A stretch of DNA of 28,134 nt from JAIOYV01 sp964388245 (lineage in GTDB: Bacteria; Bacteroidota; Bacteroidia; Bacteroidales; M50B96): contig CAYLZH010000023.1 in assembly GCA_964388245.1 (NCBI GenBank), forward strand, positions 1 through 28,134. The letters are read 5' to 3'. The notes beneath the pieces were generated by a model. The model had not been told where the DNA came from. It did no database searches and saw only the letters and a program-made list of their open reading frames with translations. Both the position numbers and the translations under genes were made by a program. Shown piece by piece: positions 15,925-24,162 of this stretch (position 1 is the first letter of the stretch; each line of letters begins with the position of its first letter).

Positions 15925-16638
15925 TTAATCAAGGCTGTAGATACTCCCAACTTTCATCAGTCCGGGCAAATTGATAATTTTTATTTTCCGGCCGGTAAGT
16001 TCAATTAACTTATCGCTCTTGAATTCCGACAGTAACCTTATTACCGATTCAGTGGCTGTGCCAACCATATTGGCAAGTTCTTCCCGTGTAAGGGAAATTT
16101 GTAACATACCGTCATTATTCAAATCAAAATCCTCTTTTAGATAAACTAAGATTTCTGCCAGCCGTTCGCGTACCGATTTTTGTGCTATGTCGGTGATATA
16201 ATTATTTGCTTCTTTTAACTCCTTGCAGGCAAGTTGCATCAGCTCCATTGAGAAATTCGTGTTGGTCTTCACAAGTTTTATTAGCAACTCGGCAGGGATA
16301 TAACACAGGGCTGAATCTTCAATAATTTTGGCTGTAGTACAAGCCATCTCATTACTCAAAATCGATCGGTATCCGATAATATCGCCCCGTTTAGCAAACT
16401 TGATTATTTGTTCTTTTCCCTCGATTCCGGTTTTATAAAGCTTTACAATCCCTTTGAAAATGCAATAAAAACCATTTATCCTGTAGCCTTCCTGATATAA
16501 TATGGTGCTACGTTTATGATGATGGCAAGCCTTGTCTTTATCGAGCAATTCAATTTCATCTTTGGTAAGATGATTGAAAATTCCATTGTTTTTAATAGTG
16601 CACTCCACACATTTTGGTGCTGAAGGTATATTCTTCAT
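15925..16638 (-). CDS. Crp/Fnr family transcriptional regulator
   Basis: 237 residues, DNA-binding regulator. A cyclic-nucleotide-binding-type beta-roll (about 25-120) is followed by the dimer helix (about 122-150) and a winged HTH whose recognition region is SLTREELANMVGTATESVIRLL (about 182-203), the classic Crp/Fnr signature. The N terminus has C10xxC13, with further cysteines at 38, 59 and 100. The E. coli FNR four-cysteine spacing is not reproduced, so an Fe-S oxygen sensor is possible but not shown. The cAMP-contact residues of CRP were not evident. It is divergent from the CoA-binding protein gene; the two -7 boxes face each other 4 bases apart. Targets unknown. Confidence 0.92.
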   Translation of the reverse strand: MKNIPSAPKCVECTIKNNGIFNHLTKDEIELLDKDKACHHHKRSTILYQEGYRINGFYCIFKGIVKLYKTGIEGKEQIIKFAKRGDIIGYRSILSNEMACTTAKIIEDSALCYIPAELLIKLVKTNTNFSMELMQLACKELKEANNYITDIAQKSVRERLAEILVYLKEDFDLNNDGMLQISLTREELANMVGTATESVIRLLSEFKSDKLIELTGRKIKIINLPGLMKVGSIYSLD

Positions 16639-16681
16639 TATAAATATTCCAGTTTCAAAAAATGATTTAACTCAATAATTT

Positions 16682-16689
16682 TAACTTTG
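16682..16689 (+). promoter_or_regulatory. Promoter -7 element for CoA-binding protein gene
   Basis: TAACTTTG matches TAnnTTTG. It predicts a start near 16696 and a leader of about 40 bases to the ATG at 16736. It lies next to the opposing element at 16694-16701. Confidence 0.5.
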
Positions 16690-16693
16690 TTGC

Positions 16694-16701
16694 CAAAGAT
16701 A
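16694..16701 (-). promoter_or_regulatory. Promoter -7 element for Crp/Fnr gene
   Basis: The reverse strand reads TATCTTTG, a full TAnnTTTG match 56 bases before the ATG at 16638. It faces the + strand -7 element at 16682-16689, so polymerases on the two promoters would exclude each other. Confidence 0.5.
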
Positions 16702-16735
16702 CAAATTTTTTAAATTGAAGAAATCATATGAAATT

Positions 16736-17098
16736 ATGCCCAAAAAGACTTTGATTATCGGTGCCAGTACAAATCCATCAAGGTATTCTTTCAGTGCTGT
16801 TCAGGCATTAAAAAGCAACGGACATCCGGTGGTGGCCATTGGAGTAAAAAGCGGCGCCATTGATGGGATAGAAATTCAAAAAGGAAAACCTGATTTTCCT
16901 GGTATCGATACCGTAAGCCTGTATATCGGCCCATACGCTCAGGAAAGCTATAAAGACTACCTGATAAAATTAAAACCCCGAAGGGTAATTTTTAATCCGG
17001 GAACCGAGAACCTTGCCCTATTCGACCTGTGTGAACAAAACAATATCGAAGCTGTTGAGGCATGTACGCTGGTAATGCTGGCTACTAATCAATACTAA
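16736..17098 (+). CDS. CoA-binding (Rossmann-fold) protein, CoA_binding_2 family
   Basis: 120 residues, cytoplasmic. MPKKTLIIGASTNPSRYSF carries the GASxxPxRYS nucleotide-binding loop. VVAIGVKSG, SLYIGPYAQESYKDYL and VIFNPGTEN (the NPG motif) complete the small Rossmann domain related to succinyl-CoA synthetase alpha N-terminal domains and the E. coli YccU type. Function is not established; CoA binding is the family assignment. The ATG at 16736 is preferred because KKTLIIGAS is the normal N terminus. A TTG at 16715 is the only in-frame alternative. The OsmC gene follows 21 bases later, probably one transcript. Confidence 0.88.
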   Translation: MPKKTLIIGASTNPSRYSFSAVQALKSNGHPVVAIGVKSGAIDGIEIQKGKPDFPGIDTVSLYIGPYAQESYKDYLIKLKPRRVIFNPGTENLALFDLCEQNNIEAVEACTLVMLATNQY

Positions 17099-17119
17099 TT
17101 AATTAAAACCGTTTTTTGT

Positions 17120-17539
17120 ATGAAGACAAAAGTAGATATTGACTGGATTGGAAAGATGGCTTTCGAAGGGGAGGCCGATGGACATAAATTTACTTTCGAT
17201 GCAGCTCCCGAAGTTGGTGGCGAAGGAAAAGGATTCAGGCCCAAACCATTTATGCTTTATGCCCTTGCAGGTTGCACAGGTATGGATGTGGTGTCGATCC
17301 TTAAGAAAATGCGGGTCGAAATAAAAGATGTAAATATTGCAGTAGAAGCCGATATGACCGAGGAGCACCCCAAACAATTTACAAATATGCATGTAATTTA
17401 TACTTTTACAGGCAAAGACCTGCCGATGGCAAAGCTCGAAAAAGCCGTTTCCCTATCCGAAGAGCGATACTGTGGTGTTAGTGCCTTGTATAAAAAAGCC
17501 ATTCCGGTAAGCAATGAAATTCGGATTGTCGAGGCATAA
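17120..17539 (+). CDS. OsmC/Ohr-family protein
   Basis: 139 residues. Members of the OsmC/Ohr family reduce organic hydroperoxides with a reactive cysteine pair. Both cysteines are present in family context: C52 in LAGCTGMDVVSIL and C118 in SEERYCGVSALY, with R40 of GFRPKPFMLYALA near the position of the activating Arg. It belongs to the YhfA-like/general OsmC branch rather than Ohr proper (inference from short length and MDVVSILKKMR). Cytoplasmic. It lies between the CoA-binding gene and tRNA-Val, which has its own promoter. Confidence 0.9.
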   Translation: MKTKVDIDWIGKMAFEGEADGHKFTFDAAPEVGGEGKGFRPKPFMLYALAGCTGMDVVSILKKMRVEIKDVNIAVEADMTEEHPKQFTNMHVIYTFTGKDLPMAKLEKAVSLSEERYCGVSALYKKAIPVSNEIRIVEA

Positions 17540-17556
17540 TTTCAGCTTAAATATAT

Positions 17557-17564
17557 TATCTTTG
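17557..17564 (+). promoter_or_regulatory. Promoter -7 element for tRNA-Val
   Basis: TATCTTTG matches TAnnTTTG and ends 15 bases before the tRNA 5' end, giving a start near 17571 and a very short leader. Confidence 0.6.
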
Positions 17565-17579
17565 TACCCGCTAAAAGCA

Positions 17580-17654
17580 GGGTTGTTAGCTCAGTTGGTT
17601 TAGAGCACTAGCTTGACAGGCTAGGGGTCGGCAGTTCGAATCTGCCACAACCCA
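17580..17654 (+). tRNA. tRNA-Val (anticodon GAC)
   Basis: Complete 75-base cloverleaf. Acceptor stem GGGTTGT/ACAACCC (17580-17586 with 17647-17653), discriminator A at 17654. D stem GCTC/GAGC. Anticodon stem CTAGC/GCTAG around loop TTGACAG, so anticodon GAC at 17615-17617 reads GUC/GUU valine codons. T stem GGCAG/CTGCC with loop TTCGAAT. CCA is not encoded (CTT follows). The 237 bases after it, up to the histidine kinase, hold no recognised feature. Confidence 0.97.
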
Positions 17655-17891
17655 CTTTATTTAATTGATTAGTGCACTTTAAGACAAGACTTCATTTTCT
17701 GTTACCTGGCATCAACACCTATTTCATAAATCAGAAATGCTATTGCTAAAATTAATCTTGAATATCAATATTGTTGAGAAGAAGATTTAATGCCGTTTTT
17801 CAATGGAGCATTATGCCCATTTACTCTCAAAAACAATAATACATTCAATCGGAAGTTTTATTTTCTTTGCGCAATTTAATTTGTCTGTGAA

Positions 17892-19076
17892 GTGAATATA
17901 TACTCGAAAAAGCAAAAGTGGAAATTTGCATTATTTGTTGCAGCCGTGTTGATTGGGATTTCATCATTGGTATTTACAAACAGGTTGGTGGCCAAACTTG
18001 CCAAGGAAGAACGTAAGTCAATGGAATTATGGGCTGAGGCAACAAAGCAGTTATCAAATACCGATATTGATCAGGATGTGATCTTCATTTCTGAAGTGCT
18101 GATTAAAAACAAAACAATCCCTGTTATTCTGGTCGACGAAGAAATGAATATCCTGGCCGCCCGGAACCTGGATTCAATCAAATCGAATATCAGTAAAAGT
18201 CTGAAGCCTGGTCAACTTGCAAGGAACAAAGCCTATCTAAGCAAACAAATAGAGGTTATGCAATCTGAAAACGAACCCATTGAAATTGTACTAATGGATG
18301 GGCACAAACAGTTTATTTATTATCGTGATTCGGTTTTACTGAACCAGTTGTTTTATTACCCGTTTTTTCAACTTGCTGTAATCTTCCTTTTTATATTGGT
18401 AGCCTACCTTGCATTTAGCTCATCACGAAAGGCCGAACAAAACCAGGTTTGGGTGGGCATGTCGAAAGAAACAGCACACCAGCTGGGAACCCCTATTTCG
18501 TCGCTATTGGCATGGGTCGAATATCTGAAAGAAGAAAATACCGATCCAACCATGTTGTCGGAGATCGAGAAAGATGTGCAACGACTGGAGACTATTACCG
18601 AACGATTTTCAAAAATGGGATCGGCTCCGGTTTTGACCACTACAAACATTACAACGGTAATCAATAATTCGATAAACTATCTTCAGTCGAGAACCTCCGA
18701 TAAGGTGAATTATAAGTTTAATTTTGATGTAAACGATGAGTACCCTGTAGCCATTAATCAGTCGTTGTTTGTTTGGGTTGTTGAGAACCTTTGTAAAAAT
18801 TCGATCGATGCAATGGACGGAACAGGAATCATCGAAATATCATTGCAGGACAACACACAGGTTTTATACATCGATATAAAAGATTCGGGCAAAGGGATAC
18901 CGAAAACAAAGTTTAAAACAGTGTTTCAACCCGGTTATACTACTAAACAACGGGGATGGGGTCTTGGTCTGTCACTTTCACAAAGAATAATTGAAACTTA
19001 TCATGCCGGAAAAATTTTTGTTAAAAGTTCCGATCCTGAGCACGGAACCGTTTTCAGAATTGCACTCCGTAAATAG
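17892..19076 (+). CDS. Membrane sensor histidine kinase (orphan)
   Basis: 394 residues, start GTG at 17892. The first membrane helix is about 11-29, a periplasmic sensor region about 30-155 (no named domain recognised), and the second helix about 158-176. The kinase core has the H box MSKETAHQLGTPISSLL with phospho-acceptor H196, N box NLCKNSIDAM (N303), G1 box DSGKGIP (331-337), F-box FQPGYTT and G2 box GWGLGLSL. It should autophosphorylate and pass the phosphate to a response regulator, but no regulator gene is adjacent, so its partner is elsewhere. The preceding sequence has only an imperfect -7 box (TTTCTTTGC). Confidence 0.93.
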   Translation: MNIYSKKQKWKFALFVAAVLIGISSLVFTNRLVAKLAKEERKSMELWAEATKQLSNTDIDQDVIFISEVLIKNKTIPVILVDEEMNILAARNLDSIKSNISKSLKPGQLARNKAYLSKQIEVMQSENEPIEIVLMDGHKQFIYYRDSVLLNQLFYYPFFQLAVIFLFILVAYLAFSSSRKAEQNQVWVGMSKETAHQLGTPISSLLAWVEYLKEENTDPTMLSEIEKDVQRLETITERFSKMGSAPVLTTTNITTVINNSINYLQSRTSDKVNYKFNFDVNDEYPVAINQSLFVWVVENLCKNSIDAMDGTGIIEISLQDNTQVLYIDIKDSGKGIPKTKFKTVFQPGYTTKQRGWGLGLSLSQRIIETYHAGKIFVKSSDPEHGTVFRIALRK

Positions 19077-19161
19077 GAATCTGGTTTTTGATTGTTGAAT
19101 TTTCCTGATTTCTAATTTTTTAGCACGAAAAAAATATTTTTTTCGAATAAAATAAAAGTTT

Positions 19162-19169
19162 TACTTTTG
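19162..19169 (+). promoter_or_regulatory. Promoter -7 element for yceD-rpmF-plsX-fabH
   Basis: TACTTTTG followed by C, the same sequence as the endonuclease promoter, 20 bases before the GTG at 19189. This implies a very short leader for the operon. Confidence 0.6.
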
Positions 19170-19188
19170 CACGACATTTTTTAGAGCA

Positions 19189-19722
19189 GTGGATTATCTG
19201 AAAAATTATACAATCTCGTACAAGGGATTAAAAGACGGAATACATATTTTCGACTATATTGTCGATAAAAGGTTCTTTGAACAATTTGAGCATTCGGAAA
19301 TAAAGAATGGGAACTTTACTATAGTAGCAAAACTCGAAAAGAGTCCAACATTCCTGGCCATTGATTTCGTTATTAATGGAAGGATTAATACACAATGCGA
19401 CAGGTGTCTTGAAAGTCTTGATCTGCCAATTCAGGCCACCGATAAAATTGTGATTAAATTTGGAGATGAAGTGTTTGATTCACGCTACATTGGTGAAGAA
19501 ATAATTGTTGTCACCCATCAGCAGTCCGAAATAAATATCGCACAATATATCTATGAATTTATTCATCTGAATATACCATATAAAAGGGTACATCCCGACA
19601 ATGAAAACGGGAGTCCTACCTGCAAAGGTGAAGCTCTTGATAAATTGGATGATTATTTGGCTCATGAACAGGAGCAATCCGATCCCCGTTGGGATAAACT
19701 TAAAGATTTATTGAAGAATTAA
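19189..19722 (+). CDS. yceD: YceD/DUF177 family protein
   Basis: 177 residues, start GTG at 19189 placed by the promoter 20 bases upstream. The YceD family is needed for normal 23S rRNA accumulation and is nearly always followed by rpmF, as here (18 bases). Conserved features: the INGRINTQCDRCLESLDLPI region with CDRC (about 68-71), the DEVFDSRYIGEEII segment, INIAQYIYEFIHLNIPYKRVH (the EhixLnlP motif) and a later C in PTCKG, then DPRWDKLKDLLKN at the end. The Cys arrangement could bind metal (inference). Confidence 0.9.
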   Translation: MDYLKNYTISYKGLKDGIHIFDYIVDKRFFEQFEHSEIKNGNFTIVAKLEKSPTFLAIDFVINGRINTQCDRCLESLDLPIQATDKIVIKFGDEVFDSRYIGEEIIVVTHQQSEINIAQYIYEFIHLNIPYKRVHPDNENGSPTCKGEALDKLDDYLAHEQEQSDPRWDKLKDLLKN

Positions 19723-19740
19723 AATTAAAAAATAGATAAA

Positions 19741-19929
19741 ATGGCACATCCAAAACATAAGATTTCGAAACAGCGCCGTAACAAACGTAGGACTCATTAT
19801 AAAGCTGAGCCGCCTACCATTTCTATTGACCAAACTACAGGTGAACCACATCTCCGGCACCGTGCACACTGGCACGAAGACAAGCTCTATTATAAAGGCC
19901 AGTTGGTAATGGAGAAAGGCGAAGATTAA
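19741..19929 (+). CDS. rpmF: 50S ribosomal protein L32, zinc-free form
   Basis: 62 residues. MAHPKHKISKQRRNKRRTHY is the standard L32 opening, then TGEPHLRHRAHWHEDKLYYKG. There are no cysteines at all, so the CxxC...C zinc knuckle of many L32 proteins is absent and this is the zinc-independent form. It lies between yceD and plsX, 15 bases before plsX, the conserved bacterial arrangement that couples ribosome synthesis to lipid synthesis. Confidence 0.97.
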   Translation: MAHPKHKISKQRRNKRRTHYKAEPPTISIDQTTGEPHLRHRAHWHEDKLYYKGQLVMEKGED

Positions 19930-19944
19930 TCTATTTACTAAAAT

Positions 19945-20883
19945 ATGAAAGTTGGTATTGATATTATGGGAGGCGATTTTGCCCCCACAGTAACTGTATT
20001 GGGTGCAATACAAGCCTATCATGAGTTACCCGGTTCGTGCAAAATTGTCATGATTGGCGACCAGTCCCAGATATTACCAATAATCGAAGAAGCAAATGCC
20101 GATCCTGATGTATTCGAAATCGTACATACCAATGAAGTGATCGAAATGGGAGAACATCCGGCCAAAGCTTTCAGTAAAAAACCAAAATCGAGCATTGGCA
20201 TTGGATTTCATTTGCTAAATACCGGTAAAATCAATGCTTTCGCAAGCACAGGAAATACAGGTGCAATGATGGTAGGAGCCATGTATACTGTAAAAGTTAT
20301 TCATGGCATAATTCGCCCCTGCATAAGCAGCATTTTACCACGTTTATCAGGAAAAAATTCAATAATTCTTGATGTAGGTGTAAATGCCGATTGCCGACCC
20401 GATGTATTGTATCAATATGCCATTTTAGGTGCGATATATGCCGAATATGTCCATGGAATAAAAAATCCGAAAGTTGGGCTACTCAACATTGGATCGGAAG
20501 AAGAAAAGGGTAATCTGCTATCGCGGTCGGCGCATGAGCTCATGAAAGATACTGCCGATTTTAATTTTATTGGCAATGTTGAAGGGAACGAAATTTTTTC
20601 TGATAAAGCCGATGTTATCGTAACCGATGGATTTACAGGGAATGTTGTTTTAAAAGAGGCAGAAGCATTTTACACACTTATTAGGAAGAGAAAAATCGAC
20701 GACGAGTATTTTAACCGTTTTAATTTCGAAAACTACGGCGGAGTTCCTATTCTCGGTATCAATTCAAATGTTATTATAGGTCATGGTATTTCAAATGAAA
20801 AAGCTATAAAAAACATGATCATTCATGCCTCAGAAGTTGTTGAGGCAAATATTAACGCTAAAATTAAAGAGGCTTTGAAATAA
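19945..20883 (+). CDS. plsX: Phosphate acyltransferase PlsX
   Basis: Makes acyl-phosphate from acyl-ACP and phosphate, the first step of the PlsX/PlsY/PlsC route to phosphatidic acid. Peripheral membrane enzyme, 312 residues, a little shorter than E. coli PlsX. Family motifs: MKVGIDIMGGDFAP at the start, FASTGNTGAMMVG (about 98-110), ILDVGVNADCRP, VGLLNIGSEEEKGN and VTDGFTGNVVLKEAE. Its TAA overlaps the fabH ATG by one base (TAATG at 20881-20885), indicating coupled translation. Confidence 0.97.
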   Translation: MKVGIDIMGGDFAPTVTVLGAIQAYHELPGSCKIVMIGDQSQILPIIEEANADPDVFEIVHTNEVIEMGEHPAKAFSKKPKSSIGIGFHLLNTGKINAFASTGNTGAMMVGAMYTVKVIHGIIRPCISSILPRLSGKNSIILDVGVNADCRPDVLYQYAILGAIYAEYVHGIKNPKVGLLNIGSEEEKGNLLSRSAHELMKDTADFNFIGNVEGNEIFSDKADVIVTDGFTGNVVLKEAEAFYTLIRKRKIDDEYFNRFNFENYGGVPILGINSNVIIGHGISNEKAIKNMIIHASEVVEANINAKIKEALK

Positions 20884-21881
20884 TGGCAAATTTATCAGCA
20901 GCAATAAGTGGCATCGAGTGCTCTGTTCCTGATTACGTCCTTACCAATCAGGAATTGGAAAAAATGGTTGACACTACCGACGAGTGGATAATTACACGCA
21001 CAGGGATAAAGGAACGCAGAATTCTGAAAGGCGAAGGCCTTGGAACTTCTGATATGGCTGCTGATGCTGTTTCGAAACTGTTGAAAAAAACAGATACCTC
21101 AGCAGTGGAGGTTGATCTGTTGATTTGTGCCACCGTTACACCCGACATGCAATTTCCGGCTACTGCAAATATTATTTGCGATAAGGTTGGAATAAAAAAT
21201 GCTTTCAGTTTCGATTTAAATGCTGCCTGTTCAGGATTAATATATGCACTTGCAACTGCCGAAAAATACATCTTAAGCGGGATGTACAAAAAAGTTGTTG
21301 TAGTTGGCGCTGATAAAATGTCGTCGATTATTGATTATACCGACCGTACAACCTGCATAATTTTTGGTGATGCAGCAGGAGCTCTTTTGTTAGAACCCAA
21401 TGAAGATGGATTAGGCATTCAGGATAGTATCCTGCAATCAGATGGGGCCGGCAGGGTTCATCTACACCAAAAGGCAGGAGGGTCGGTAAAACCTGCTTCA
21501 CATGAATCGGTGAAAGCGGGTGAGCATTTTGTATACCAGGAAGGTCAGGCTGTTTTTAAATTTGCCGTAAAAAACATGGCCGATGTTTCTGTTCAAATAA
21601 TGGAAAAGAACGGCCTCACTTCCGACGATGTTGCATGGTTAGTACCACACCAGGCAAATATGCGGATAATTGATGCAACTGCCCGCCGAATGAAGCTTCA
21701 GAAAGATAAGGTTATGATAAATATTCACCGTTATGGTAACACGACCAACGGAACTATTCCGCTCTGTTTGTGGGAGTGGGAAAACAAGCTCAACAAAGGC
21801 GACAATATTGTGCTGGCTGCATTTGGCGGTGGTTTTACCTGGGGCAGTATTTATCTAAAATGGGCTTACGATCCGAAATAA
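20883..21881 (+). CDS. fabH: 3-oxoacyl-ACP synthase III (KAS III)
   Basis: Condenses acetyl-CoA (or a branched starter) with malonyl-ACP to begin fatty acid synthesis; 332 residues, cytoplasmic. The catalytic triad is complete: C116 in LNAACSGLIYAL, H256 in VPHQANMRI and N286 in RYGNTTNGTIPL. The GGG near the end (AAFGGGFTWGS) is the conserved C-terminal loop. ATG overlaps the plsX stop. Last gene of the operon and convergent with the caspase-like gene, only 32 bases away, with no visible terminator in between. Confidence 0.97.
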   Translation: MANLSAAISGIECSVPDYVLTNQELEKMVDTTDEWIITRTGIKERRILKGEGLGTSDMAADAVSKLLKKTDTSAVEVDLLICATVTPDMQFPATANIICDKVGIKNAFSFDLNAACSGLIYALATAEKYILSGMYKKVVVVGADKMSSIIDYTDRTTCIIFGDAAGALLLEPNEDGLGIQDSILQSDGAGRVHLHQKAGGSVKPASHESVKAGEHFVYQEGQAVFKFAVKNMADVSVQIMEKNGLTSDDVAWLVPHQANMRIIDATARRMKLQKDKVMINIHRYGNTTNGTIPLCLWEWENKLNKGDNIVLAAFGGGFTWGSIYLKWAYDPK

Positions 21882-21913
21882 TATTTCAATCAGCAACAAA
21901 ACCTGCATTGCAC

Positions 21914-24154
21914 TTATTCTGTATCGTTAAATAATCCTAAGTTTTTATTGCCATATATCTCAACTTTCGGAACAGGTTTTCCATAGCTTTTGTAGCGTAC
22001 CATATTTTCGCCGACATCCGAAATTATTTCTCCGATTGTATTTTGCCGTTCCTCTTCGAACATTAATAATACATCCAAAAAGAGGTAACTAAACAGATTA
22101 TGTTTTTTCTCAACATATGGCTGGCCGTAGTCTGTTACTCCGCCTGATGCAATATAGCAAATATTGGAGTTGTTGAATGTTGGATCCCCCGTAGGGATAA
22201 TAACTCCAGTGTTTTCGGCAAGACTAATTACATCGGTACTCCGGTTTCCTGAAAACGATGGATCAGAGATAATAAATATTTTATTGGCCCTAAGCTGATC
22301 AAGTGAGTAGTACAGGTTTCGATCATCAGGCCTGATCTGGGCAAACCTCGGATTCAGGCAATTCATTAATCCAAGTACATCCTTGTTGTTGCTTGCAACC
22401 CCGCTCCCCGAGAAATATATTATGCATTCGAAATTATCGGAATCTGAATTTCTTTTCAACCAGCCATCTTCACCAACAAAATTCAGGAGATCGGCAGGTT
22501 GAAATTTGTTATTTATGATATACAAAATATTCATATCCGGAACTCCCAACACTTTTCTGCATGTGTTATAAAATCGCAGTGCATCGTTGCGTGCACTGTT
22601 TCGGTGATCATCAACAGAAAAACCCATGATAAGGACATATGACCCGGGTTTATATTGATTCGATTCTACAATAATATCATTTTCTTCAAATTCCATTTCC
22701 TGATTTTTGGTACTTTGTGTTATTGGAATGACTTGTTCTGGTGGTTTTTCCCTCATCGAAAGGGACATTAATTGCTCGTCGAAGTATCCGCCCCCACTTT
22801 CCCAAAATCTTATATTTATCGGAATTTCATTTTTTTTATATGCCTTAGAGCTAAAAAAATCAAATGTGATTGTTTTACTTTCTCCTTGTTTTATATCACC
22901 TAAAAAATATTCTTTCCCATTTTCGACAAGTGCCAAATTAGGATCATATTTACTTTCGAATATCTTGGCTTTCATGTTATGAAGGATTGTACCGGTATTT
23001 ATTATAGTAACTCCGGCCCGGATTGCTTCCCCCGGTTCCGGGATACCGTTTCCGTTGCCATAAGTAAATGAACCTTCAATATCCTGGTTTTGGTCGTTAA
23101 TATGATATTTCGATATTGTTATTCTTGCAGGCTGAATTTCATTGAGTTCGATATTAATATTACCAGGCCTTGAAATGGCTCCAAACCGGTCAACTACCTG
23201 AATCCGGATATCCTGAGATGATGCTTTAAAATTATCCTGTGGAGTTACGGGTATTGAAACTTCTACCGATGAATTTCCTGCAATGGATCCTACAACATAT
23301 TCTAAAGGGATGGATATCCTTTGTGTTTTTGATAAACAAGCAGGCCAAACTTTTACTCCGTGACTTTCCTTGTTGTTTGGGTTATACAAACTGAAAATTA
23401 TATTGCCACGGCCCGGATTGGTAAGCTGCTGACTATTGTTGCTTGCTTCGAATCGAATATTCCTGATTTCAAGGTTGGCAAATTCTTTTTGAAAGGGATT
23501 CTTTCGCATATTGCTGATTTCTGAAGAAGCTGGTTTTGTGGAGGTTCCCCGAATTATCAGCTCAGAAACTTCAACCGACATTCTGTTATAAATGACAAAA
23601 CCAAAACGGTTATCAAAAAATTTCTCGAAGGGTTGTCTTTCAACAATACTATCGTTGATGAGAAACAATATCCTGTCATCGATCTTTTTTATTTCGAGCT
23701 TGTTTGTTGCATCCCATTTGTTGATATACAGGCATTCGTGCCTTGCAACATATTGCCAGTTGCCATGTTCCCATTTCCCAATTTCGTACATCCCTTTCCC
23801 CGACAGGGTAAAGGTAAAGCAATTGTCTTTGTCTTTTTTCCCCCAGCATAAACCGTAACCATCACCATGGTGTCCTTCCACTTTTCTTAATGTGGTTGAA
23901 ATCGAAAAATTGTTGTTCTGATCAAGAGGAACTTCAATATCGGTAAATAGGCCAATCTTCCGTTTTCGGGTTATCAGCAGGTAGTTATCTTTCCAAACCT
24001 TAGCCAAGCGGAAACTGGTATTATATTCATCCCAATTATGATTATTATTCCTGAAGTTTTCTCTTAGGATAACTTCGGAAGGCTGTGCAACTGCACCATA
24101 TACCAGAATCAGGAAAAATGCAAAAAGTATATTTCTTACGAAATATTGAACCAT
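21914..24154 (-). CDS. Secreted caspase-fold protein lacking the catalytic dyad (pseudocaspase)
   Basis: 746 residues with signal peptide (MVQYFVRNILFAFFLILVYG, cut near AVAQ). Residues about 28-205 resemble a LamG/DUF1080-type jelly roll (DGYGLCWGKKDKDNCFTF). About 220-470 looks like Ig/CARDB-type sandwiches (GNGNGIPEPGEAIRAGVTIIN). About 505-740 follows the C14 caspase/metacaspase fold: YVLIMGFSVDDHRNSARNDA, FECIIYFSGSGV, KIFIISDPSFSGN. In active members the last two motifs read YFSGHG and DxCFSG. Here the His is S584 and the Cys is S633, so cysteine protease activity is very unlikely. It may be a scaffold or regulator. It starts 8 bases after the plug-protein stop, so it shares that operon. 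No T9SS sorting tail was seen. Fold assignment is by motif only. Confidence 0.75.
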   Translation of the reverse strand: MVQYFVRNILFAFFLILVYGAVAQPSEVILRENFRNNNHNWDEYNTSFRLAKVWKDNYLLITRKRKIGLFTDIEVPLDQNNNFSISTTLRKVEGHHGDGYGLCWGKKDKDNCFTFTLSGKGMYEIGKWEHGNWQYVARHECLYINKWDATNKLEIKKIDDRILFLINDSIVERQPFEKFFDNRFGFVIYNRMSVEVSELIIRGTSTKPASSEISNMRKNPFQKEFANLEIRNIRFEASNNSQQLTNPGRGNIIFSLYNPNNKESHGVKVWPACLSKTQRISIPLEYVVGSIAGNSSVEVSIPVTPQDNFKASSQDIRIQVVDRFGAISRPGNINIELNEIQPARITISKYHINDQNQDIEGSFTYGNGNGIPEPGEAIRAGVTIINTGTILHNMKAKIFESKYDPNLALVENGKEYFLGDIKQGESKTITFDFFSSKAYKKNEIPINIRFWESGGGYFDEQLMSLSMREKPPEQVIPITQSTKNQEMEFEENDIIVESNQYKPGSYVLIMGFSVDDHRNSARNDALRFYNTCRKVLGVPDMNILYIINNKFQPADLLNFVGEDGWLKRNSDSDNFECIIYFSGSGVASNNKDVLGLMNCLNPRFAQIRPDDRNLYYSLDQLRANKIFIISDPSFSGNRSTDVISLAENTGVIIPTGDPTFNNSNICYIASGGVTDYGQPYVEKKHNLFSYLFLDVLLMFEEERQNTIGEIISDVGENMVRYKSYGKPVPKVEIYGNKNLGLFNDTE

Positions 24155-24162
24155 ATTCGAAA

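Noticed and set aside
17655..17891. Possible integration site or remnant element after tRNA-Val
   Set aside because: No repeat of the tRNA 3' end, integrase or foreign-looking gene follows; the sequence is plain AT-rich spacer.
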